NCBI GenBank assembly: GCA_913041075.1
Contig: CAJWGZ010000018.1
Location: 1 to 16,608, forward strand
Reading direction: 5' to 3'
Source of the DNA: an uncultured Fidelibacterota bacterium
GTDB lineage: Bacteria > Fidelibacterota > Marinisomatia > Marinisomatales > TCS55
Length of the DNA: 16,608 nucleotides
Under the pieces are notes generated by a model. It saw only the letters and a list, made by a program, of their open reading frames with translations. It ran no database searches and was not told the DNA's origin. A program made the position numbers and the translations under genes. This document shows, piece by piece, positions 1-6,329 of this stretch (positions are counted from its first letter, which is position 1; each line of letters opens with the position of its first letter).

Positions 1-2
1 TA

Positions 3-497
3 AATCTAATTAAAGTTCCTGATTTGCAACATCGCATTGAACTAACAAATGGTACTGTAATTTTAGGGGAAATAATTGATGAAAATGCAGATGACTTAAT
101 TATTCAGACTACTCTTGGGCGGTTAGTAATCACAAAAGATAAGGTGATCTCAGTACAGCAGGAACGCCCCCCTGGCCCCAAGGTTGAAATGGTCGGAGAT
201 CCTTTTGTGAATGTGTTTCCAGATCGCGAAGAAATTATCGGCACAGTAATTAATAATGGTGAGATACGAGCAGACTTTGTGCGCACAGAAGCAAAGCTCT
301 GGTCTCCTACAACTCAATTAGTGGCTAAAGATTCAGCTTTTGTTGATGGCGCTATGATAACCTATAAATCAGGTGTTATCAGTGATACTTCAATTGACCC
401 TGGACAAACTGCCAATTTCAAAATTGTGATTGAAAAACCTTTAGCACCAGAAGTAGAATATAGGACGTATGCTATCCGCTGGGTCCGTACGAATTAA
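3..497 (+). CDS. Partial protein with SH3/LSm-like strand repeat and FxLYD-like domain (5' end outside window)
   Basis: The frame is open from base 3 to the TAA at 495-497. The first possible start inside is a TTG at 24, but the frame reads NLIKVPDLQHRIELTNGT through it, so the true start is probably upstream of the window. Two parts are visible. The first is a short strand-rich segment (RIELTNGTVILGEIIDEN, then IIQTTLGRLVITKDKVISV), the pattern of small SH3/LSm-like folds seen in many envelope proteins. The second, from about DREEIIGTVINNG to FKIVIEKPL, resembles FxLYD-type beta domains (new-strand pattern, a YKSGVISD turn, then a DPGQTANFKI strand). Such domains are usually extracytoplasmic. 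No catalytic motif is seen. It converges on the sulfotransferase-like gene with only 4 bp between stops. Function is unknown; domain names are inferred from pattern. Confidence 0.7.
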   Translation, partial: NLIKVPDLQHRIELTNGTVILGEIIDENADDLIIQTTLGRLVITKDKVISVQQERPPGPKVEMVGDPFVNVFPDREEIIGTVINNGEIRADFVRTEAKLWSPTTQLVAKDSAFVDGAMITYKSGVISDTSIDPGQTANFKIVIEKPLAPEVEYRTYAIRWVRTN

Positions 498-501
498 CCA
501 A

Positions 502-2202
502 TTATCTCAACAACGCCATTTTCCTGGTTTGGTAAAACGTACCTGCCTGTATCTGGTATAGGTAAATACCAGCACTTACTGGTTCACCATAGTCATTAGT
601 AGCATTCCATTGAATACTATTAAAGCCAGTATTTTGAACCTGGTTGACTAGTGTTTTTACTTGTCTACCTAGCAAATCATAGATGGTGATATTGACAAAT
701 ATATTTTCTGGTAGATCATAGGGTATTATTGTTTCTGGATTAAAGGGGTTGGGGTAATTCTGGTGCAGGCTGTGTTTATCGGGGAGATAAGTCAAATCGT
801 GTGTATTCATATATAGTTCAATAGGGCCTGTAGGTTCCAGATTATGACCAGAAAAACCAAGGTAATCAATTGGATAGCGATGCACCCGAAAAGTGCGATT
901 TATACTAGAACCCTGTGGGCCACCTTGAACGGGTATTTCCTCTCCCTGATATAACGGTCCCGTATTTATTACAGGATTTACATAATCCCAGACCAATGAT
1001 CCTGCAGAATCTATTTCAAAATAATGACCTTGAGGCCCATCACATATCAAGGTATTACCATTTTCCAGACGGTGGGCACCTGAAATATTAGCTGCGAAAA
1101 AATCGCCTTGTGGTGTTGCTGTATATTGCCAGCTTAAAGAATCAGGGCCATACACACCGTTACTATCCAATGGGTAAAGATTATTTTCACTAATTGGCTG
1201 AGTAAATACATCGACAGACGTATACGAACCGCCAGGACGACCACTGCCATTATTAAAAACCATAATTTGTGACCCATCTTCAATCCAGCGCGCATCATGC
1301 TGACCAAAAAATATGCGTTCATTGGAATTGCCCCCTATGTAGGCTTGTGGATTGCCCCAGCGATAAAGTAAATCACCACCCTTTCCACTATTTCCACCAC
1401 TATGACTTGCCGCTTCAGCGGTAGTTGTGCTATGGTCGATTATCCATATTTCACCAAAATGATGTACTGATAACATTATCTGATCCAGTTCAGCATTATA
1501 ATCTACCGCATTGATATGCAGCCAATCTCCACCTTCAGTATTGGGGCCAATAGGATAATTAATATTTACCAGTTCTGGGTGGTTAGATACAACGCCATAG
1601 TTGGCTTTTGATGAGTCATTATCCTGGATTATGTGATCCCATACATGCCATTCCCATACAACGCTGTTGCTATAGGGATCCACCTCTATTATATGATCCG
1701 GCCAGAATCCAAATGGTTGTGAACTACCACCAAGCAATATAGGATTTCGTCCATTTGCTATGGCCTCAGCATCAGTTTTATGTTCCCACGCTATAAGAAG
1801 GATATTTCCATTTGGCAGTGATTCAATATCATGGTGCTGCCAAAATTGGTTACTAAAGTAATCAAATTCCCAAATTAAGTTTCCATCCCAATCTATAATT
1901 TCAACTCCACCTCCACGACCTCCAGTTTGAAATAATTGTCCCTGTAATCTCCGGGTACGCAACAAGTCTCCATTTTCTAAAATATATACTGAAAGACCTG
2001 GTCCGTACTCACTGGGCCATGATTGTACCAGTTCTCCATTATTATCAATGAGGTAGGTTACATTATAAGACATGGGCGCAAATAATGTGTAACCCGGCGC
2101 AGCAGCAGGAGTATTCAAGAAAAGTCCTACCGTTTGCTCCTGGCCTTGGCCAATTAATGCACCGACTATAGCTAGAAAATAAATTATTTTGTGAATATTC
2201 AT
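502..2202 (-). CDS. Secreted arylsulfotransferase-type beta-propeller with type IX secretion sorting domain
   Basis: The 566-residue product starts with a signal peptide (about residues 1-20: NIHK, then a hydrophobic IIYFLAIVGALIG). The body has propeller-type repeats with motifs of the arylsulfotransferase (ASST) superfamily: QHHDIESLPNGNIL at 122-135, DWLHINAVDYN at 226-236, GQHDARW at 300-306, SGAHRLENGNTLICDG at 374-389 and FRVHRYPIDYLGF at 438-450. The histidines in these blocks are candidates for the catalytic and sulfate-binding residues; the exact nucleophile cannot be assigned by eye. Residues 482-566 (NYPNPFNPET, TIYDLLGRQVKTLV, SAGIYLYQIQAG, TRKMALLR) form a type A sorting domain of type IX secretion, so the protein is probably exported through the outer membrane and surface-attached or released. 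It lies 39 bp downstream of the racemase-like gene on the same strand. Substrate is unknown; a non-enzymatic propeller remains possible. Confidence 0.85.
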   Translation of the reverse strand: MNIHKIIYFLAIVGALIGQGQEQTVGLFLNTPAAAPGYTLFAPMSYNVTYLIDNNGELVQSWPSEYGPGLSVYILENGDLLRTRRLQGQLFQTGGRGGGVEIIDWDGNLIWEFDYFSNQFWQHHDIESLPNGNILLIAWEHKTDAEAIANGRNPILLGGSSQPFGFWPDHIIEVDPYSNSVVWEWHVWDHIIQDNDSSKANYGVVSNHPELVNINYPIGPNTEGGDWLHINAVDYNAELDQIMLSVHHFGEIWIIDHSTTTAEAASHSGGNSGKGGDLLYRWGNPQAYIGGNSNERIFFGQHDARWIEDGSQIMVFNNGSGRPGGSYTSVDVFTQPISENNLYPLDSNGVYGPDSLSWQYTATPQGDFFAANISGAHRLENGNTLICDGPQGHYFEIDSAGSLVWDYVNPVINTGPLYQGEEIPVQGGPQGSSINRTFRVHRYPIDYLGFSGHNLEPTGPIELYMNTHDLTYLPDKHSLHQNYPNPFNPETIIPYDLPENIFVNITIYDLLGRQVKTLVNQVQNTGFNSIQWNATNDYGEPVSAGIYLYQIQAGTFYQTRKMALLR

Positions 2203-2241
2203 TTCTCTATTCCCAACAAAATTATATGCATCAAGGCCTTT

Positions 2242-3171
2242 TTATGATGAGGCAAAATTACCTCCTGAGATAATAATACCAACTTTTTTGTCTTTGAACA
2301 TCTGCCTGTTTTCTATTAGAGCTGCTAATGGTACAGCAGAAGACGGCTCTATAATATCCTTCAGATTTTTGGTCATCACCTTCATAATTGGTAATATTTT
2401 ATGCTCCGGAGCAGTAATAATGTCTTTCACATATTTTAGAATTATTGGGTATGTTTTTATACCTAAAGATGTTCGTAAACCATCAGCAACTGTATCCGGA
2501 TAATTAGATGGAATGAGTTTTTTTTGTTCGAAGGATTGACGAGCGTCGTCCGCAAGCGCCGGTTCAGCGCCAACCACATTTATTTTTGGTGTTATTTCTG
2601 ATACTGCTACTGCTATGCCACTTATTAAACCGCCGCCGCCAACAGGCACAAGAACCATATCAAGATCTGGTACTTGTTCAAGCAATTCCAATGCAACCGT
2701 ACCTTGTCCAGAGATAATTCGATAATCATTATATGGATGGATAACTGTTGCACCAGTTGCTTTCTGTACCTCTAGTAAAGTTTTCTCGCGGCTTTCAACC
2801 TGGGCTTCACATTCAACAATCTTAGCACCTAAATTTTCGATCAAATTTCGTTTAAATGGCAACGCATTCTTGGGTAACACTACCGTGGCATTTATGCCAC
2901 GAATTTTTGCCGCTAAGCTTAGAGCAGTCCCATGGTTTCCTGAGGAAACTGTAACAACCCCGTTATTTGCTTCATTATCACTTAGACAAAGTACCGCATT
3001 TACCGCTCCACGAATTTTAAATGACCCAGATCGCTGCAGATTTTCGCACTTGAAGTATAATTCTACACCTGCATTTTCATTTATTTCTGTATTTGATTTA
3101 ACGGGTGTTTTAAGGACATGCGTGTTTATTCTATTGTGTGCATCTCGAATTGTATTAATAGTTACCTGCAT
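2242..3171 (-). CDS. PLP-dependent serine racemase / threonine (hydroxyaspartate) dehydratase-like enzyme
   Basis: The 309-residue product is a single fold-type II PLP domain. SGSFKIRGA at 48-56 carries the PLP lysine (K52), SSGNHG at 76-81 binds the substrate carboxylate and holds the serine used as second catalytic base in serine racemase (S77), GGGGL at 178-182 holds the PLP phosphate, and SGGN at 302-305 contacts the pyridine nitrogen. There is no ACT regulatory domain, so it is not biosynthetic IlvA. The spacing E203/A207/D209 (AEPALADD) reproduces the divalent-metal site of eukaryotic-type serine racemase, and blocks such as ESRE, GQGT.ALE, YPDTVADG and IEPSSAV match that subgroup. Members interconvert L- and D-serine and deaminate serine, threonine or threo-3-hydroxyaspartate, so the exact substrate is open. 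The ATG at 3171 has no clear ribosome binding site. The sulfotransferase-like gene follows on the same strand. Confidence 0.88.
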   Translation of the reverse strand: MQVTINTIRDAHNRINTHVLKTPVKSNTEINENAGVELYFKCENLQRSGSFKIRGAVNAVLCLSDNEANNGVVTVSSGNHGTALSLAAKIRGINATVVLPKNALPFKRNLIENLGAKIVECEAQVESREKTLLEVQKATGATVIHPYNDYRIISGQGTVALELLEQVPDLDMVLVPVGGGGLISGIAVAVSEITPKINVVGAEPALADDARQSFEQKKLIPSNYPDTVADGLRTSLGIKTYPIILKYVKDIITAPEHKILPIMKVMTKNLKDIIEPSSAVPLAALIENRQMFKDKKVGIIISGGNFASS

Positions 3172-3177
3172 AGTATT

Positions 3178-3189
3178 TTTCTATAGAAA
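3178..3189. promoter_or_regulatory. 12-bp perfect palindrome just upstream of the racemase-like start
   Basis: TTTCTATAGAAA is a perfect palindrome whose nearer edge is 6 bp from the ATG of the minus-strand racemase-like gene. On the minus strand a TTGCCA-like hexamer lies about 18 bp upstream of a CTATAG hexamer in this palindrome, so it may overlap a -10 element. If so, transcription would start only a few bases before the ATG, giving a nearly leaderless message, which fits the missing ribosome binding site. A chance AT-rich palindrome is equally possible. Confidence 0.25.
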
Positions 3190-3258
3190 CAAAATTTCAA
3201 AAACTGGCAATAGCTTGTATTTCCTTTGTAATGTTAATATTTTTAAACAATGTTTTTT

Positions 3259-3280
3259 GATCATATACTAATTTATGATC
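3259..3280. promoter_or_regulatory. Inverted repeat GATCATA-N8-TATGATC in the bactofilin upstream region
   Basis: Two perfect 7-bp arms (3259-3265 and 3274-3280) are separated by 8 bp and end 49 bp before the first bactofilin ATG. A TATACT hexamer at 3264-3269 inside the repeat could be a -10 element reading into the bactofilins; the matching -35 (TTTAAA about 16 bp upstream) is weak. The geometry suits a dimeric repressor sitting on a promoter. The 158-bp gap between the divergent genes (3172-3329) holds no open frame that I would call a gene. Confidence 0.3.
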
Positions 3281-3329
3281 GAAAGCAGTCAATAACCGAG
3301 GTTGAAAAGGGGAATTTTAGGAGTAATCT

Positions 3330-3668
3330 ATGACTGACCCTATTAGCAATATTGAGGGTGATATCCATGTCAATGGAACATTATCATGCGATGGTGATCT
3401 AATAATTGATGGCCAGCTTAAAGGTCAACTATCAGTAAAAGGCAATCTTACGATCACAAAAATAGGTAATGTTTCCGCTAATACAGAAGCGGCAAAACTT
3501 ACGGTCGCAGGAAATTTGAATGGAAAAATAAAAGCTGATAAAGGTGTATTAATTAAATCATCGGCAACCGTTGTTGGTCCCGTTGAAACTAATAGTATAG
3601 TAATCGAAGACGGAGCAGATTATTCAGGTACGATCAATATGAATGTGGAACTGCCCAAAGGTTTATAA
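3330..3668 (+). CDS. Bactofilin family protein 1 of 3
   Basis: The 112-residue product is a single bactofilin (DUF583) domain. After a short polar N-terminus (TDPISNIEGD), almost the whole protein consists of short strands ending in glycine turns (LIIDGQLKGQLSVKGN, LTVAGNLNGKIKAD, IVIEDGADYSGTINM), the repeating pattern of a right-handed beta-helix. Bactofilins polymerise without nucleotide into membrane-associated filaments and act as scaffolds for envelope enzymes, stalks, cell shape or chromosome-positioning proteins. There is no membrane segment. The ATG at 3330 has a good AGGAG at 3319-3323 with 6-base spacing. It leads a run of three paralogues on the same strand and is about 30 bp from the next. 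Confidence 0.92.
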   Translation: MTDPISNIEGDIHVNGTLSCDGDLIIDGQLKGQLSVKGNLTITKIGNVSANTEAAKLTVAGNLNGKIKADKGVLIKSSATVVGPVETNSIVIEDGADYSGTINMNVELPKGL

Positions 3669-3697
3669 ATAGTATTTTGCAGGAGTAATCAAATCAA

Positions 3698-4012
3698 ATG
3701 CCAGTAACTACAATCGGAAAGTCTTTAATCCTGGATGGAGAATTGCGGGGCACAGATGGTCTTTCAGTCCAAGGAATTGTAAAAGGGAAAATTGAAATCG
3801 ATAACGCCATTACAGTCAAGAAAGGCGCTATTATTAAGGCCGACATCAAAGCGAAGGATGTGCAGATTTCTGGGGAGGTTAAAGGCAATATCAGTGCATC
3901 TGGGAATGTGCATTATATGGAAGATTGCACTGTTGTAGGAAACACAAGTACTGCAAGAATCCTTATCGCAGATGGTGCTTCTATTAAAGGTAGTGTCCAT
4001 ATCAATATTTAA
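3698..4012 (+). CDS. Bactofilin family protein 2 of 3
   Basis: The 104-residue product is a minimal bactofilin domain with almost no extra N- or C-terminal tail: ILDGELRGTDGLSVQGIVKG, VQISGEVKGNISASGN, ILIADGASIKGSVHINI. The repeated hydrophobic-x-hydrophobic then G pattern marks the beta-helix rungs. The AGGAGTAATC upstream (3681-3690) is identical to the decamer before the first bactofilin, but here the AGGAG is 12 bases from the ATG, a long spacing that may lower translation. It is probably co-transcribed with the first and third bactofilins. Its role, if specific, is unknown; a co-polymer or length-control subunit is a reasonable inference. Confidence 0.92.
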   Translation: MPVTTIGKSLILDGELRGTDGLSVQGIVKGKIEIDNAITVKKGAIIKADIKAKDVQISGEVKGNISASGNVHYMEDCTVVGNTSTARILIADGASIKGSVHINI

Positions 4013-4026
4013 TTACTTATCAAATA

Positions 4027-4425
4027 ATGAGCAAAAAAGTGCAAGAAAATATTACGATTTTTCATAAAGATATATCTTTCACGGGAAAGGTAGCAGGCGA
4101 CGAAGCAATAGCAGTGGCTGGACACATGGAGGGGACCATACAAACTTCGCAAGATCTTTCAATTGAAAAAACGGGTACAGTCAAAGCTGATATAAAAGCT
4201 GCTAGTGTAACTGTAAGTGGCGCTTTAGTAGGCAATGTTGATTCAAAAGGTGTTGTTTCGATTACAAAAACTGGACGTATGGTGGGAGATGTTAAAGCAA
4301 GCCGAATTATTATTCAGTCTGGTGCGCAATACAAGGGGTCGGTCATAACTAAGGCGAGTTCTGCAGGGAAAAAATCTCAACAAATTTCCCGTAAACCGGC
4401 TTCCGGATCAAAAACAAAACGCTGA
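4027..4425 (+). CDS. Bactofilin family protein 3 of 3, with basic C-terminal tail
   Basis: The 132-residue product has a polar N-terminus (SKKVQENITIFHKD), then a bactofilin beta-helix core (VAGHMEGTIQTSQDLSIEK, VTVSGALVGNVDSKG, IIIQSGAQYKGSVITK). It differs from its two neighbours by a Ser/Lys/Arg-rich tail of about 24 residues (KASSAGKKSQQISRKPASGS, ending in TKR), which is probably disordered and positively charged and could bind membrane, nucleic acid or a partner. It begins 14 bp after the stop of the second bactofilin and shows no recognisable ribosome binding site, which may mean translational coupling. Confidence 0.9.
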   Translation: MSKKVQENITIFHKDISFTGKVAGDEAIAVAGHMEGTIQTSQDLSIEKTGTVKADIKAASVTVSGALVGNVDSKGVVSITKTGRMVGDVKASRIIIQSGAQYKGSVITKASSAGKKSQQISRKPASGSKTKR

Positions 4426-4431
4426 TTATTA

Positions 4432-4461
4432 TGCAGGGTACAATTACCCTTCCACCTTGCA
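4432..4461 (+). terminator. Two mutually exclusive hairpins after the bactofilins (possible terminator or attenuator)
   Basis: AGGGTA (4435-4440) and TACCCT (4445-4450) form a perfect 6-bp stem with a 4-base loop. The overlapping TGCAGGGT (4432-4439) can instead pair with ACCTTGCA (4454-4461) as an 8-bp stem with one G-U pair and a 14-base loop. The two folds cannot coexist. The following sequence is T-rich (ATCTTATATTCTTT) but is not a clean T run, so a simple intrinsic terminator is uncertain. The structure lies between the third bactofilin and the 598-residue gene. The rest of this 107-bp gap is AT-rich, with a run of TA repeats at about 4489-4498 and no clear ribosome binding site before the ATG at 4533. 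Confidence 0.35.
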
Positions 4462-4532
4462 ATCTTATATTCTTTCGTAACCCTTTAAAATATATATATC
4501 AACTGTTTAAGAGCACCTAATTTGATTAAACC

Positions 4533-6329
4533 ATGATAAGTCTCATTCTATCCGAAAACCATATTCATTATGCACAATGGGATACTATTGCTGGTGTTCA
4601 ATCAATGGATCTTGTTGGATCAATTCCATTAAAGACACCCCTTTCGGAATATAAACCAGGCACAGAAGAATTTACCTCTATGATTGGAACAGAATTCAGC
4701 AAACTCTCTATGCACATCGATATGGTTAGTAAAGAAGTATTGTTAACAATTCCTGATTGGATCGTGCATCAGGAATTCATCACACTTGATAAAGACTTGA
4801 TCGCCCCTGAAACTCGGCAGTATCTCGAGTGGATTTCTGATAATAGGTGGGGCGGTAAAGCTTCTCATTTTACTACACTTGGTTATTGGGTTAAGTCCGA
4901 TCAGCTGGATAAGAATTATGTACGTAAGACACTAATTCCAGCAAATGTTGTGGGAACGCTGAAGCTCACCATTGCAGAACAAGGCGCTAAACCTACTTGG
5001 ATGGGTACGAATTCGGAAGCGCTCTTAAATGCCCAAGAAAAGGGTGATATTATACTGGTGAAATCGGCGGGCCTATCCTATGAATTATTCTATCGCTATA
5101 AACAGGAAGTAGGTTGGGCAAAAATACGGTTTATTAAGAACATTCCTCATATTCAATCAATTCGTGGTCGAAAACGTTCTGTTACGACTTTACTTAAACG
5201 GTTAAATCTTTATATCAATGGTGAAACTGATTGGCTTGGTTACGATATTGCTTATATAAATCAATTGAGTTCCGGCAGAAAGAAATACTGGGAACGAGGA
5301 AGGCAATCTAGTGATTCCCGAATGCTGCAACCATTTGATAAAGTTAATCTCAGTGGTGAAGTTTCCTTTGAAAATCTATCTGTCCTGCATTTGAATGTAT
5401 TGATGGCCCTCATTGGCACTATTGATAAATTACCGTTAATAAACTTGTTTGACGAACCTGGTATTACTCAATACGAAGAGGGTATGGTTATCCCCCAGAT
5501 CCAAACGGTTGAAAAAGAAGAAAAAGCGGAAGAATCAGCAGATGAACCTAAATCGGAAAAGCATACCGTACATAGCTCTCCTTCCTCTTGGCTTCTATTC
5601 ATTTTGGCTGTGATTGCATTTGCTTACTGGATTTTTTCTAAAGAATATCCTCAAACCATTAATTATAGAGATCACATTCTACAGCTGTCAAAGAATTCCT
5701 ATGCAATGGCGGAATCGGTCGACCATATAATCGATGAAATAAATGACAGTACCCTGATTGAAGCAAAAGTCGTCAATATGCGTTTACATTTAGAAATAGT
5801 TAAGCACGATTCATTAAATCCAATCGAGTTCATTAATGGAAAAGAAACGGGGTTTACACAAGAAGAAATAGTTTGTTGCGGTGGTTTCAAGAATGTATAT
5901 GACTATAGACTACGGTCCAATGATATGATCGCAGACAGAAACTGGCTAACCATTGATGATTTAAAAATTATATTTGAAGAATATCCTATTGATACAGAAG
6001 TTAGAGATCTATCAATGACCAACAGTAATTTTCTTGCCTTTGATCGAATTGGCGTTCAAGCGAAGAACAAGGATGATCTAAAGAGAGCTCTTGAATTGTC
6101 AATTTCTCTAAGTGAAAACGTGTTGGTGAGAAAGATTATAGTTACAAATGATCCAACGAATCCAAGTCTTAAGGGGAAATTATATATTGCTGTAATCCGC
6201 GAGCCATCATCTGGCTTTTGGATATTTGATATACAATCTTATTTAAAAGGAATAAAGGACTTTATTATTCAGATGGATCTAAAATCTTTGCCGCAACAAA
6301 TCAACGATTGGATTAGCCGGCTAAGGTGA
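4533..6329 (+). CDS. Single-pass membrane protein resembling a fused PilM/PilN (GspL-like) assembly protein
   Basis: The gene is not recognised as a named family. The 598-residue product has three zones. Residues 1 to about 310 are cytoplasmic and strand-rich, and fit a degenerate actin-like (ASKHA) fold as in PilM or GspL: an N-terminal strand pair (ISLILSENHIHYAQWD), a VLLTIPDWIVHQEFITLD segment at 69-86, and a GDIILVKSAGLSYELFYRY segment at 171-189 sitting where such proteins carry the D-x-G phosphate loop, here replaced by K-S-A-G. Residues 320-350 are a charged linker. Residues 353-368 (WLLFILAVIAFAYWIF) form one membrane helix. Residues 375-598 would be periplasmic: a helical stretch, then an IFEEYP...LSMTNSNF...IGVQAKNKDDLKRAL...VRKIIVTND pattern like the ferredoxin-like domain of PilN/GspL. 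No pilus or type II secretion gene is nearby; bactofilins precede it. The last 17 bp overlap the end of argF on the other strand. The fold assignment is inference. Confidence 0.6.
   Translation: MISLILSENHIHYAQWDTIAGVQSMDLVGSIPLKTPLSEYKPGTEEFTSMIGTEFSKLSMHIDMVSKEVLLTIPDWIVHQEFITLDKDLIAPETRQYLEWISDNRWGGKASHFTTLGYWVKSDQLDKNYVRKTLIPANVVGTLKLTIAEQGAKPTWMGTNSEALLNAQEKGDIILVKSAGLSYELFYRYKQEVGWAKIRFIKNIPHIQSIRGRKRSVTTLLKRLNLYINGETDWLGYDIAYINQLSSGRKKYWERGRQSSDSRMLQPFDKVNLSGEVSFENLSVLHLNVLMALIGTIDKLPLINLFDEPGITQYEEGMVIPQIQTVEKEEKAEESADEPKSEKHTVHSSPSSWLLFILAVIAFAYWIFSKEYPQTINYRDHILQLSKNSYAMAESVDHIIDEINDSTLIEAKVVNMRLHLEIVKHDSLNPIEFINGKETGFTQEEIVCCGGFKNVYDYRLRSNDMIADRNWLTIDDLKIIFEEYPIDTEVRDLSMTNSNFLAFDRIGVQAKNKDDLKRALELSISLSENVLVRKIIVTNDPTNPSLKGKLYIAVIREPSSGFWIFDIQSYLKGIKDFIIQMDLKSLPQQINDWISRLR

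Noticed and set aside
2288..3271. Plus-strand open frames antisense to the racemase-like gene (2288-2503, 2870-3271)
   Set aside because: Their products show no motif, and the minus-strand frame carries complete PLP enzyme motifs; these are shadows.
3694..4000. Minus-strand open frames across the second bactofilin
   Set aside because: Products are low in recognisable pattern and overlap a well-supported plus-strand gene with a consistent repeat.
4489..4498. TA-repeat run as a strong promoter
   Set aside because: It may be part of a promoter, but no convincing -35 partner is visible and AT-rich runs are common in this window.
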